From Ochrobactrum sp. Q0168 (lineage in GTDB: Bacteria > Pseudomonadota > Alphaproteobacteria > Rhizobiales > Rhizobiaceae), in assembly GCF_016427605.1 (NCBI RefSeq), contig NZ_JAELXQ010000001.1, positions 312,860-376,859 of the forward strand: DNA of 64,000 nucleotides, given 5' to 3'. Position numbers and translations under genes: made by a program. Of this stretch, positions 15,638 to 24,835 are shown one piece after another. Each line of letters begins with the position of its first letter. Position 1 is the first letter of the stretch. The notes under the pieces were generated by a model. It was not told where the DNA came from. It saw nothing but the letters and a program-made list of their open reading frames with translations, and did not search any database.

Positions 15638-17185
15638 TTAGGCTGCGATCTTGAGCTTGGTCAAAGCTTCGCCAAGCACAACGCGACCGCCTACGCGGCG
15701 ACGTGCACGGAGCTTAATAATACCGTTATCAGCGCCGGTCAGTTCATCGCGGATCGTGGTGAAACCGACGCGATCAGCAATCGTATAACCAGACTGGAAG
15801 TCACCAAAGATAATCGGGGTGGCTTCGGCGGCAACATTCGGCATGTCAACAGCTTCGAGGACCGGGCGACCAAGCAAGGTGGGCGGAACGTCTGCGGCAA
15901 TCGAAGGCTGCCAAAGATAAGAGCCGTCCGTATCCTTGAGCTTGCGAACGACTGCCATGGTGGCGCGGTTCATCAGCCAAGAGCCGCGCTGCGAATAGCC
16001 GGTCTTGATGTTATAATAGACGTCAATCAGGGCGTCGGCGTCGATCTGTTCAACCTCATAGGCTGCAATCTCTGCCGAGGTTAAAACGCCTTCGGCCTGT
16101 GTGGTACCATTGCCGTTGATAAACCAAGCGGCTTCCTTCTGACCAAAACGGCGGGCGATATGGCCGGACAGGTAGGACTCAAGGTCAATCTGTGCATCTT
16201 CTAGAAGAATGCGCGTAACCGGAACCGTGATAGCCATTTCGAACGGCTTGAGGTCGATCTGTTCAAAGGACGGTTCGTCCTCTGCGGCTGCGGCGGTTTC
16301 AGCGCGTGGTGCCGGGTCAACTTCATCGACAAGGCGCGGAAGCTGCAAAAGTGGGCCGCTCATGCTGATAGCGGAAGCAAGCTGGCGCACCGGCGAATAT
16401 TCTGCCAGCTTTTCAATAATCGAGGTCGAAACTTGCTCAGGTGCCAGAACGCCGCCGGTCGTGGTGCCGTAAGCAAGCGCCTTTTCTTCAATGCGACCGC
16501 TGCGGATATAATCAGTGAACGCCTTGCGCTCAAGATTGTCGCCATTGTCGTTCATGGCGCGAGGATGATTATTATTGGAAGGCTGCGGGCGGTTCGCCTT
16601 GGCTTCGAGTTTATCCAGACGCGCTTTCATGGCGTCAAATGACTTCTGGTCGATGACAGGTTCGGCCTCAGCTTCTGGCACGATCTCAATAGCTTCATTT
16701 TCCATAGAGAAATTATCCTTTTGAGTATGGAATGCCGCTCCATCGACGGCGCTTTTAACTTCAATAATTCCCGCGTTCGGATGGATCGGACGGCGGCAAA
16801 GACTGATTTCTGCGACGGTAATATCTGTCAGGACGCGACCACCCTCGGGCCGAGCCTTGAAACCGTTATTCTGGAAACCGATTGAAAGGCCGGACATGCT
16901 GCGGGCCTTTAAATGCAGGCGCGCTGCGCGGGCTGGTTCCGAGCCTTCGACAAATAAGCGGCCTTTCACTTCAAGCCCCTTGTCGGTAACGGCATAGGAT
17001 TTCCAGACGCCGACAACTTGACCGCCGTCATGTTCAACCAGCATCGGGATTTCTGGCGCGAATTTGAACGCGGTCGGCTCTATCAGGTCGCCAATGCTGT
17101 CAGGCTTACCAAACGGCCATGCGATCCCGGTCACGGTTCCAGCGTCATCCATGGAAACATCGGCTTTGATCTCGATTTTTTCCAT
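15638..17185 (-). CDS. Fused prohead protease - HK97-type major capsid protein
   Basis: 515 residues. Residues 1-150 are an HK97 prohead protease (His in LVEHDGG, Ser in SMSGLSIGF). A linker with a coiled coil (FDAMKARLDKLEAKA) acts as a delta/scaffold domain, and residues about 215-515 are the capsid fold (TGGVLAPEQVS, SWLMNRATMA, GDFQSGY). An internal ATG at 16705 has an upstream AAGGAT and would yield a 355-residue scaffold-capsid product without the protease. The start overlaps the previous stop by one base. Fused protease-capsid genes are known but uncommon. Confidence 0.9.
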   Translation of the reverse strand: MEKIEIKADVSMDDAGTVTGIAWPFGKPDSIGDLIEPTAFKFAPEIPMLVEHDGGQVVGVWKSYAVTDKGLEVKGRLFVEGSEPARAARLHLKARSMSGLSIGFQNNGFKARPEGGRVLTDITVAEISLCRRPIHPNAGIIEVKSAVDGAAFHTQKDNFSMENEAIEIVPEAEAEPVIDQKSFDAMKARLDKLEAKANRPQPSNNNHPRAMNDNGDNLERKAFTDYIRSGRIEEKALAYGTTTGGVLAPEQVSTSIIEKLAEYSPVRQLASAISMSGPLLQLPRLVDEVDPAPRAETAAAAEDEPSFEQIDLKPFEMAITVPVTRILLEDAQIDLESYLSGHIARRFGQKEAAWFINGNGTTQAEGVLTSAEIAAYEVEQIDADALIDVYYNIKTGYSQRGSWLMNRATMAVVRKLKDTDGSYLWQPSIAADVPPTLLGRPVLEAVDMPNVAAEATPIIFGDFQSGYTIADRVGFTTIRDELTGADNGIIKLRARRRVGGRVVLGEALTKLKIAA

Positions 17186-17514
17186 TACGCGACCTCTTGC
17201 TGGTCATCATCGCCGGACACGGTTTCGCCGCTCCAAAGCAATTCCAAAACATCAAGCGCAATCGGCAGGGTCTGCATAACCGGACGTGTCTTGACGTAGG
17301 CGTCAACAAGATCGAACGACTCGCGATCTGGGGTGCCGCCGCCGATCAAGCCGAGCCGGACAATCGTTAGAAGGTCTTTGAAGTGGAATTGAGCGCTCAT
17401 AACCTTGCCGTAAAGAGCGCCAATTGCCGAGCCGGTGAGCGTTTCGAGTTCTTCGATATGCTCCGGCAGGATTTTGAGCTGACGTTCACTGTCGCCAATG
17501 AAAGCGGTGATCAT
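17185..17514 (-). CDS. GTA gp10-like tail assembly chaperone (Phage_TAC_11)
   Basis: 109 residues. The sequence TAFIGDSERQLKILPEHIEE and IVRLGLIGGGTP closely follow gene-transfer-agent gp10 proteins, which act in tail tube assembly. It overlaps the upstream gene by 4 bp. The position between portal and capsid is abnormal, since in GTAs and siphophages this gene lies between the tail tube and tape measure genes. Confidence 0.75.
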   Translation of the reverse strand: MITAFIGDSERQLKILPEHIEELETLTGSAIGALYGKVMSAQFHFKDLLTIVRLGLIGGGTPDRESFDLVDAYVKTRPVMQTLPIALDVLELLWSGETVSGDDDQQEVA

Positions 17515-17927
17515 CGGCGCAAATTCCTGTCGAGGGCTTCGCGTGAAGCGGCGAACAGCTTGCGCTTGGCTTCGCGGTATCCAGCATCGTCGGCAATCGA
17601 ATCTTTAAGAGCCTTTCGAGCAGATTCCCCCGCTCTTGCGGTTAGCTTGCCTATAGTTTTGTCGCTCAATTCCACCGGAAAAAAGCGAAACTGCGGATTC
17701 TCGTTACTCTGGTTGTCGCGGGTTCCGTACGTACCGGCTTCGAGGTCGGCGGCTTCCTCTGGCGTGAGTTTGCCGTGGCGTTCAAACCAAGGAGTTTCCG
17801 TAACCCACCACGGTTGGGGCTTTTCTTCGGGCTGCTGCCAGCCTTTTACAAATCGCAAAACGGCTTCTGGAGCACCGGAAATTTCCACGTTAAGAAAACG
17901 TACGGTGATATTATTCGGGTTGGTCAT
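17511..17927 (-). CDS. Hypothetical protein downstream of portal
   Basis: 138 residues from MTNPNNITV; the start has AAGGATG upstream and overlaps the portal end by 17 bp. It starts with a beta strand (ITVRFLNVEI) and ends in a long charged helix rich in Arg, Lys and Ala. I recognise no family. Its placement in the morphogenesis block suggests a structural or assembly role. Confidence 0.65.
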   Translation of the reverse strand: MTNPNNITVRFLNVEISGAPEAVLRFVKGWQQPEEKPQPWWVTETPWFERHGKLTPEEAADLEAGTYGTRDNQSNENPQFRFFPVELSDKTIGKLTARAGESARKALKDSIADDAGYREAKRKLFAASREALDRNLRR

Positions 17928-19161
17928 TCGGATCATCCTTATTGTCGGGGATGGTCTTCGGACCGGAAACGGAAGTGTAAGGGTTAGCCAGTTCATCGCC
18001 ACCGGGAAGCGGCGGCATGTTCATTGCGGCTCTAGCTTCGTTTGGCGTCATGATGCGCGATGCGACCAGCTTGCCGAAACTATCGGTGCGGGTCGCGGTA
18101 TCGGCGCGCTGTAGGTCATCAATGACAAATTCAAACGAATATTCGTCCTGTTCGTCTTCGGACAGTAGGACGGTCGCGTAAGCATCCTGCCAGCGATCCA
18201 GCCAAGGCCGGAGACACAATTGCAGGAATGAGCGGGCCATTTCTTCGCTATTGCTCCAAGTGGCGCGGGATAGCTCAAACAACATATGGGGCGGGACGCC
18301 GAAAATCCGGGCAATGTCTGCAATCTGGAATGTGCGATTTTCAAGAAATTGCGCGTCTGTGGAAGTGAGCGCCATCTGGTTATAGTTCCAGCCGTCATCA
18401 AGAATGAGCGGAACCTTGAAACCATCGCTCTGCGCGGCCTGAAAACGGCTCTTGAGGGTTTTAAGGCTCTGCTCGCCTACTGCGGGATCGGATGGAATAG
18501 CCTTATCGCGGGACAGGACGGCAGGCGGGCGAGCGCCACCTTTAAAGAGATTAGCGCCGTGTTGTTCCAGAACAGCGGATAAGCCGATTGCTTCCTTGCC
18601 GAGTGAAACCGGCGATCTGCTACCAAAGGGCCGAATGTCCAGAATTTCGGTGTGTGGATAATCAACGGTGCCGCCTGCTTCCGTTACGCGATAGATCGGC
18701 GGAAGGTCGGCAAGGCTATCCTCATAGATAGAAACGGTGCCGGGTTTCAGGCGGACAAGCTCAAGCGGCCTGCCATCGGATGCGCGGACAACTTTTGCAA
18801 GACCGCCACCATGAATCAATGCATCACGTGTCAGGTCGGTGCGCAGTTGTCCCGCGCTAGTCCAACCATTGGAGCGGTTATGAACGATCCGGTGTGCTGT
18901 ATGTTCTTTAGCCTGCGTCTTGCCTTGCTCAAGATCGTGATAGAGCTTGCAAGGTAGCGAACCAATATTCTCAGAAATAAGACGAACCGCCTGTAAGACG
19001 GCAGGAACGCTAATGGCGTTTTCGCCACCAACGTTCATACCGCTTACAGTTGGAGTAATACCAAATAATGGATAGATATCTGGATTAGTCAGCGTGTAAG
19101 CTTTCTTTTCCAGTGAAAAACCTAGCGCCTTAAATACCCGGCTAACATTTGTACGCAACAC
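17911..19161 (-). CDS. Phage portal protein, HK97 family
   Basis: 416 residues. Forms the dodecameric channel at the capsid vertex for DNA entry and exit. Motifs AVLQAVRLISENIGSLP, WTSAGQLRTDLTRDALIHG and the DIARIFGVPPHML segment are characteristic. First gene of the late transcription unit; about 100 AT-rich bases separate it from the integrase stop, so a late promoter near 19162-19263 is possible, though the integrase reads in the same direction. Confidence 0.93.
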   Translation of the reverse strand: MLRTNVSRVFKALGFSLEKKAYTLTNPDIYPLFGITPTVSGMNVGGENAISVPAVLQAVRLISENIGSLPCKLYHDLEQGKTQAKEHTAHRIVHNRSNGWTSAGQLRTDLTRDALIHGGGLAKVVRASDGRPLELVRLKPGTVSIYEDSLADLPPIYRVTEAGGTVDYPHTEILDIRPFGSRSPVSLGKEAIGLSAVLEQHGANLFKGGARPPAVLSRDKAIPSDPAVGEQSLKTLKSRFQAAQSDGFKVPLILDDGWNYNQMALTSTDAQFLENRTFQIADIARIFGVPPHMLFELSRATWSNSEEMARSFLQLCLRPWLDRWQDAYATVLLSEDEQDEYSFEFVIDDLQRADTATRTDSFGKLVASRIMTPNEARAAMNMPPLPGGDELANPYTSVSGPKTIPDNKDDPNDQPE

Positions 19162-19263
19162 AACTTAAAACCATGCTTTTTGAACATGGCCTATTCTCTC
19201 ACGATTGAGAATCGTTGTGAATCCTAAATTTCAATAAAAATGATGTTTAAACTAAAATCATCA

Positions 19264-20832
19264 TTATTTCTTATCTAATTCATATTCCGGATATTGAGCG
19301 ATAACGCGACTCTTGGCGATAACAGTAACGTCACCGTATCCGTCACCGGCTGTTCGTCCCGCGTGACCTTGGATCGCGTCAACAACGCGCTCTGGTAGGC
19401 CGAGATCATTGGCAATCGTTTTGAAGCGGTGCCGCCAAGCGTGATTAGGTTGAACGCCTTCGGGGATAACCTTACTATCGCGTAGCCAATTGCTAACGCG
19501 GCCCGCCATGGTGCGAGCGCCGGTGAGGGCGTCTTCCGGCTTGTTATGATGAAACAATGGGCCGTCTTTCGAAGATTCCACGAATTTTAAGAAACCTTCA
19601 TCGATTAACTGCTTATGAAGCGGCACGTCCCGATATTGGCCGGTCTTAACGGAACCGGCGTCAGGTGTGATCCTGATAACGGTTGCGTCACCTTCCTGAC
19701 GCACATCTTCCTTGCGCAACTGCATAATCTCAACAATGCGAGCGCCAGTGAAAGCGCAGATAATGGAAGCCCATCGTTTAGCCGCTGTCGATTTCGGAGC
19801 TTCACGGTTGCTAGGATTATTGGTTTCCTTCGGCTGGTAGGCGCGGCAGTATTTGAGGATCGCTAACGCTTCGTCATCGCGGAAGCCTTGCTCGCGCAAC
19901 TTGACGGGTTTCCTTTTTTTGACGCGAACTTCGCCAGCCGGGTTGTGAGTGAGCTTCTTTTCTGCCACTGCCCATTTCAGTACGGCGCGGACGCTCGCCA
20001 TATATACATCACTGACCGTTTTTGAGGAAAGCGTTTCCAACTTCTTATTGCGCCATTTCATAATATCATCATCGGACATGCTGGCCGCATCGTTATGTCT
20101 GACATATTTGATCAGGTCATGAAATACCGGTGTCCAGCGCTTACGGGCTTCACGGCCTTTGCCGTCGCGTTCCAGCCCCTTGAGGTATTCTTCCAGCAAT
20201 TCCATGATATCAACGTGCGGCGCTTGCGCTGGCGCTTCTGCGGCCTTCACAAGCATAGGGTGCTCTGGCGCGCCGTTGAAGATTCCTTCGTCGCGCTCTG
20301 CTGATCGCGCCAACGCCTCATATTCTGACACGCATAGAGCTATCGCCAGCTTGCGCCACTCTGGCGAGCCTTTTTGAACGCTTGTATTGCCGAGCAAGCG
20401 GAACCGCTCAATACGGTCGCCAACTAATGGTTCAAGCTGGTCATCATTCAAACGTCCGGCGATCCCGGCGCGTAGGTTCTCCACAAGAACGTCATCAATG
20501 CCGATATTCGAGAAACGCGGGTCGCTCTGGCGAATCTGTTCATCAAAGACGACAAGCGCCTGATAATGCCTGTGTGCGATCTGTTCGGGGGTGAGGGGAT
20601 AGCGGAGAGATACCGGGCTGGCCTTTGACTTCGCCTGTTGCTCTGCGAGGGCGATTCGTCCCTGCAAGGCTGCTACGGCGCTTGGGAGCTTCGCTAAGGC
20701 TTGTCTGCGGTCTGCGCCTAGTTGCGTTTCAAGCTCCGACTTGCCGACGATGGATCGAAGGGCCTGCGGTACGACAAGCCGCGCTGAATAACGCCCGTTG
20801 CGATTCTTCAAATGCATCACCTTGCCAGCCAT
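19264..20832 (-). CDS. int: Tyrosine recombinase / phage integrase
   Basis: About 522 residues. Catalyses site-specific integration into the tRNA-Thr gene and excision. The catalytic set is visible: Arg in TGARIVEIM, HxxR in HAWRHR, a second His in GHAGRT and the Tyr in DGYGDV near the C-terminus. The N-terminal part is a SAM-like core-binding domain preceded by an N-terminal beta region of long integrases. The start MAGKV at 20832 has a GCGGGA sequence before it; an upstream ATG at 20844 lies against the arm-type repeats and is less likely. Confidence 0.93.
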   Translation of the reverse strand: MAGKVMHLKNRNGRYSARLVVPQALRSIVGKSELETQLGADRRQALAKLPSAVAALQGRIALAEQQAKSKASPVSLRYPLTPEQIAHRHYQALVVFDEQIRQSDPRFSNIGIDDVLVENLRAGIAGRLNDDQLEPLVGDRIERFRLLGNTSVQKGSPEWRKLAIALCVSEYEALARSAERDEGIFNGAPEHPMLVKAAEAPAQAPHVDIMELLEEYLKGLERDGKGREARKRWTPVFHDLIKYVRHNDAASMSDDDIMKWRNKKLETLSSKTVSDVYMASVRAVLKWAVAEKKLTHNPAGEVRVKKRKPVKLREQGFRDDEALAILKYCRAYQPKETNNPSNREAPKSTAAKRWASIICAFTGARIVEIMQLRKEDVRQEGDATVIRITPDAGSVKTGQYRDVPLHKQLIDEGFLKFVESSKDGPLFHHNKPEDALTGARTMAGRVSNWLRDSKVIPEGVQPNHAWRHRFKTIANDLGLPERVVDAIQGHAGRTAGDGYGDVTVIAKSRVIAQYPEYELDKK

Positions 20833-20844
20833 TCCCGCACCCAT

Positions 20845-20866
20845 TTTGTGACGTGATTTGTGACGT
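20845..20866 (+). repeat. Integrase arm-type repeats, right end
   Basis: Two direct copies of TTTGTGACGT, 12 bp apart, immediately upstream of the integrase gene and about 60-80 bp inside the right core. The same motif is near the left core (2822-2839). They are probably integrase arm sites and, being at the promoter, may also mediate integrase autoregulation. Confidence 0.55.
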
Positions 20867-20924
20867 CAATATGGGGTAAAAGCCTTATGGCGCAAGGGTT
20901 TTTAATACTTTCAGATAGATAAGA

Positions 20925-21000
<76 letters not shown>

Positions 21001-21211
21001 ACTTCACGATACAGTGTGTATCGAACCGCTTTGGGTTGCAAATCGCTTCCGCTATGCGGTCTGCGCTCGATTAGCACAAATGACGCGTCTGTAAAACGAA
21101 AAATCATCGCGAAGAGATCATGGCAACAGGGTTTTTCATGTGATAGCCAATAGACCGCGATGGGGACATGGCAAACTTATCAGGGTTGAGCTGGGGAGCG
21201 AGACAGTAGAC

Positions 21212-21985
21212 ATGAACGACAAATCACTCGCGCTTCATTTTCTTTCATCCGGGACCGAAGAATCACTTGCGGCCCAGAAAGAGCTCGTGAACCGCTATGG
21301 GCATGTGTCGGGCGAAGATGCCGACATTATTGTCGCACTCGGCGGTGATGGTACCATGCTTCAGGCGCTGCGCGACTTCATGAATACTGGCACGCCGATT
21401 TATGGCATGAATCGCGGCTCCGTCGGCTTCCTGATGAACGAGTTCAGCGTCGATAATCTGCCGGAACGCATTCTCGCCGCGCAGATGGAAACGATCCGTC
21501 CGCTGGTCATGATTGCGGAGACCGACAATTCGGCTCCCGTCGAAGCGCTTGCGATCAATGAAGTTTCGCTGTTTCGCCAGTCCTATCAGGCGGCTAAGGT
21601 TCGCATATCGATTGACGGTAAAGTGCGGCTGGAAGAGCTAGTCTGCGATGGGGTGATGGTCGCAACACCCGCCGGTTCGACGGCCTATAATCTGTCGGCG
21701 CAAGGGCCGATCTTGCCATTGGAAGCGCCGCTTCTGGCGCTGACGCCGGTCAGCCCGTTCCGTCCGCGCCGCTGGGGTGGCGCGCTTCTACCCAAACATG
21801 TGACTGTTCGTATGGATTTGCTGGAAACGGAAAAGCGTCCGGTCAATGCTGTTGCCGACAATAATGAGGTGAAGTCCGTAACTTCGGTTACGGTACGCGA
21901 GGCGCCGAATAGTCAGGTGGCCATTCTGTTTGATAAGAACCACTCCTGGGATGAGCGAATTCTCACCGAACAGTTTCGGCATTGA
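21212..21985 (+). CDS. nadK: NAD kinase
   Basis: 257 residues. Phosphorylates NAD to NADP in the cytosol using ATP or polyphosphate. The GGDGT motif ([11 protein letters not shown]) is the ATP/NAD kinase signature, followed by NRGSVGFL and NE(V)SLFR. The C-terminal TPAGSTAYN and the VADNNEV segment complete the family. The start at MNDKSLAL has GGGGAGCGAG upstream; an in-frame ATG-like start at 21140 would add 24 residues without family precedent. It is the first chromosomal gene after the tRNA. Confidence 0.94.
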   Translation: MNDKSLALHFLSSGTEESLAAQKELVNRYGHVSGEDADIIVALGGDGTMLQALRDFMNTGTPIYGMNRGSVGFLMNEFSVDNLPERILAAQMETIRPLVMIAETDNSAPVEALAINEVSLFRQSYQAAKVRISIDGKVRLEELVCDGVMVATPAGSTAYNLSAQGPILPLEAPLLALTPVSPFRPRRWGGALLPKHVTVRMDLLETEKRPVNAVADNNEVKSVTSVTVREAPNSQVAILFDKNHSWDERILTEQFRH

Positions 21986-22199
21986 TCTGAAAAATCGATA
22001 GGTTTTTGGGTAAGATTACGCACAAGCAAAGATGAAAAAGTACCGTGTGTGACAATCCTCTAATTGTCATCAATTTGATTTAATTCGCTTTGAAAAGACG
22101 TTGATTGGCGTCGTTGGTCGGTTTAAGCAGGAATATCAAAGCAATTTGATATCGTATGTTGGTATTTTGGTTGACTTTTGCACGCTGCGGACGTAGGCG

Positions 22200-23816
22200 A
22201 TGCTGCAAGAAAACGCTAGATGCGTTGCAGACGCCTTTTCTGCTTTGATTTCTGCGCCGGATGACGCGGCTGCAATGACAGATGGGCGGAACACGTTTCC
22301 GAACCAGAGAGCTACGCCTCCATTGACGACATTTGCCGAACTCGGTCTTTCCCCGAAAGTGCTTGCTGCTGTAGAAGCGGCGGGATACACCGCGCCAACC
22401 CCCATTCAGGCAGGCGCTATACCGCCCGCGCTCGAGCGCAAGGATGTGCTTGGTATCGCCCAGACGGGAACGGGCAAGACGGCTTCTTTTGTTCTGCCGA
22501 TGCTGACACTGCTGGAAAAGGGCCGGGCCCGTGCCCGCATGCCGCGCACGCTCATTCTTGAGCCGACCCGTGAGCTTGCAGCGCAGGTTGAAGAGAATTT
22601 TGTCAAATACGGCGTCAATCATCGTCTCAATGTTGCGCTGCTGATCGGCGGCGTTTCGTTCGACGAGCAGGAGCGCAAGCTTGAGCGCGGCGCTGACGTT
22701 CTGATCGCCACGCCGGGCCGTCTTCTTGATCATTTCGAACGTGGCAAGCTCTTGCTGACCGGCGTTGAAATCCTGGTCATTGATGAAGCCGACCGTATGC
22801 TCGACATGGGCTTCATCCCGGATATCGAACGCATCTGCAAGCTGATCCCGTTCACGCGTCAGACGTTGTTCTTCTCGGCGACGATGCCGCCGGAAATCAC
22901 CAAACTCACCGAACAGTTCCTGCATTCGCCGACACGTGTCGAAGTGGCCAAGGCGTCGTCCACGGCAAAGACCGTGACGCAGCGTCTGGTCAAATCGAGC
23001 AAGAAGGATTGGGACAAGCGCGCTGCACTGCGCGATCTCATCCGTGCCGAAGGCGACACGCTCAAGAATGCGATCATCTTCTGCAATCGCAAAAAGGATG
23101 TGTCGGAACTGTTCCGTTCGCTAGTGCGCCATGAGTTCAACGCCGGTGCATTGCATGGCGATATGGACCAGCGCGCCCGCATGACGATGCTGTCCAACTT
23201 CAAGGAAGGCAAGCTGCAGCTGCTGGTCGCTTCCGATGTGGCAGCACGCGGTCTGGATATTCCTGATGTCAGCCACGTCTTCAATTTCGATGTTCCGATC
23301 CACTCGGAAGACTATGTGCACCGCATTGGCCGCACGGGTCGCGCTGGCCGTTCAGGCAAGGCGTTCACCATCGTCACGCCGTCGGACACGAAATATCTTG
23401 CCGCGATCGAGAACATGATCGGCGAGAAGATCGAATGGCTCGATGGCGATCTGTCCACGCTTGCACCGTCCGACGAGGCCGATGATCAGCCGCGCAAGGG
23501 CCGCAATGCGCGTGGCAAGGGCAAGGAATCGCAGCGCGACAGCAAGGGCAAAGACAAGGGGCGGGACAAGAGCATGGATAAGCCAAAGGAAAAGGTAGCT
23601 TCGACCGAAGCGCTCGATCCGGCGGAACAGCCGCAGCCCATTATCGAATCCCATGACCGCCGCGACGCGATCCGCGCTTCCAACGACGAACGTCGTGGCA
23701 GGCCGCAGCATGACCAACATAAGCAGCGCCGTCGTGATCGCGACGATGATGGTCCGTCGCCGGTTGGTTTCGGCAACGATATTCCTGCTTTCATGCTCAT
23801 CCCGACGGGCATGTAA
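22200..23816 (+). CDS. DEAD-box ATP-dependent RNA helicase, RhlE-like
   Basis: Up to 538 residues. Unwinds RNA duplexes, typically in ribosome assembly or RNA decay. The Q motif FAELGLSPKVL, Walker A AQTGTGKT, DEAD in VIDEADRMLDMGF, SAT in FFSATMP and HRIGRTGRAG are all present. A C-terminal tail of about 130 residues rich in Lys, Arg, Asp and Glu (KGKDKGRDKSMDKPKEK) is a typical RNA-binding extension. The start may instead be the ATG at 22275 (MTDGRN). No stop or frameshift is seen. Confidence 0.93.
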   Translation: MLQENARCVADAFSALISAPDDAAAMTDGRNTFPNQRATPPLTTFAELGLSPKVLAAVEAAGYTAPTPIQAGAIPPALERKDVLGIAQTGTGKTASFVLPMLTLLEKGRARARMPRTLILEPTRELAAQVEENFVKYGVNHRLNVALLIGGVSFDEQERKLERGADVLIATPGRLLDHFERGKLLLTGVEILVIDEADRMLDMGFIPDIERICKLIPFTRQTLFFSATMPPEITKLTEQFLHSPTRVEVAKASSTAKTVTQRLVKSSKKDWDKRAALRDLIRAEGDTLKNAIIFCNRKKDVSELFRSLVRHEFNAGALHGDMDQRARMTMLSNFKEGKLQLLVASDVAARGLDIPDVSHVFNFDVPIHSEDYVHRIGRTGRAGRSGKAFTIVTPSDTKYLAAIENMIGEKIEWLDGDLSTLAPSDEADDQPRKGRNARGKGKESQRDSKGKDKGRDKSMDKPKEKVASTEALDPAEQPQPIIESHDRRDAIRASNDERRGRPQHDQHKQRRRDRDDDGPSPVGFGNDIPAFMLIPTGM

Positions 23817-23838
23817 GCAGACAGCAGTTTTGAGATTG

Positions 23839-24210
23839 TTATTCGGTCGTGAAGGAACGCTTCGCGGCCGATTTCTTTTGGGGTTTTGACTGAGTGCTGC
23901 GCAGCGCGGCTTCATAGGCGAGGCGGGCCCATTCGGTCATGATTTCAGGATCATCGAAGGCTTCGCTCGGCACGCTCCAATAAGGCATGCCGACCGGGTC
24001 ACCGCCTTTGCGTCCTTCATAGGTCCATTGCGCCGATCCAGCTTTGATAAAACGTGGAATAGTCAATTCGTCGGCTTTGAAAAGTAGTTCATCGCGCACG
24101 ACAAGCGCGAAGATCAGTCCCTGATGGTAAATGCCTTTGCCGCCGAACATGCGGCGGATACTGATCGGGCCAAAATCCTGCAGCAGATCGCGAAGGGTTT
24201 CGTCATCCAT
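23839..24210 (-). CDS. TfoX/Sxy N-terminal domain protein
   Basis: 123 residues. ISIRRMFGGKGIYHQGLIFA is the TfoX-N signature. In gammaproteobacteria TfoX activates competence, but stand-alone alphaproteobacterial N-domain proteins have no defined role. The C-terminal 25 residues are basic (SKPQKKSAAKRS). It is convergent with the helicase gene and may be cotranscribed with the Fe-S gene upstream (36-bp gap). Confidence 0.85.
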   Translation of the reverse strand: MDDETLRDLLQDFGPISIRRMFGGKGIYHQGLIFALVVRDELLFKADELTIPRFIKAGSAQWTYEGRKGGDPVGMPYWSVPSEAFDDPEIMTEWARLAYEAALRSTQSKPQKKSAAKRSFTTE

Positions 24211-24246
24211 TGGGGAGAGTCCTTCGGAAGACTATCCGCACGGATG

Positions 24247-24627
24247 TCAGGCAGCGCCTTGCATCTGGCGGAGGCTTTCTGCCGAGGCGGGGGTCAGTTC
24301 AACCGATTCACCGCAGCCACAGGCAGAGGTCTGGTTCGGGTTGTTGAACACGAAACCCGTGCGCAGCGTCGTCACTTCGAAATCCATCTGGGTTCCGAGC
24401 AGGAAAAGCACAGCTTCCGGGGCGATAAAGACCTTGGCGCCATCTTTCTCGGCAACATCGTCACCAGCTTTCGCTTCGCTGGCGACATCGATGGTATATT
24501 CCATGCCTGCGCAGCCGCCTTTTTTCACGCCGACACGGATGCCTAGCGCGCCTTCGCGCGACTCAACAATCTCGCGAACGCGATTTGCTGCGGCTTCGGT
24601 TAGCGTCATGACTGCGAAACGGCCCAT
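24247..24627 (-). CDS. A-type iron-sulfur cluster assembly/carrier protein (HesB/IscA/SufA family)
   Basis: About 126 residues. Carries and transfers Fe-S clusters. The three conserved cysteines are present: one in VKKGGCAGMEY and two in the C-terminal ACGCGES motif. The start is either MGRFAVM (24627) or MTLTEAA. It is not followed by other suf genes here, so it is an isolated copy beside a TfoX-like gene. SufA versus ErpA identity cannot be settled by eye. Confidence 0.9.
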   Translation of the reverse strand: MGRFAVMTLTEAAANRVREIVESREGALGIRVGVKKGGCAGMEYTIDVASEAKAGDDVAEKDGAKVFIAPEAVLFLLGTQMDFEVTTLRTGFVFNNPNQTSACGCGESVELTPASAESLRQMQGAA

Positions 24628-24835
24628 GGTTCTTCTCTTCCGGTGCTATGCAGTGGCCTTGAGGCTGTGGCTTCACGCCCGAGAATCAACCAATCTCGTA
24701 TGAAACCCGCGAGTTCAAACCTCGCTGCCACGTTTTCACTATAGTTAGTGTTGTAACATCATTACCGCAAGACACCAAATCGAGAGCGCAGGCCGCGTGT
24801 TCGGCTGGCGGGCATTGGGAAAAGAGGAGATGTGA

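Noticed and set aside
22080..22925. A 281-codon minus-strand frame across the helicase start
   Set aside because: Complementary to the helicase coding region; low-complexity Arg/His composition typical of shadow frames.
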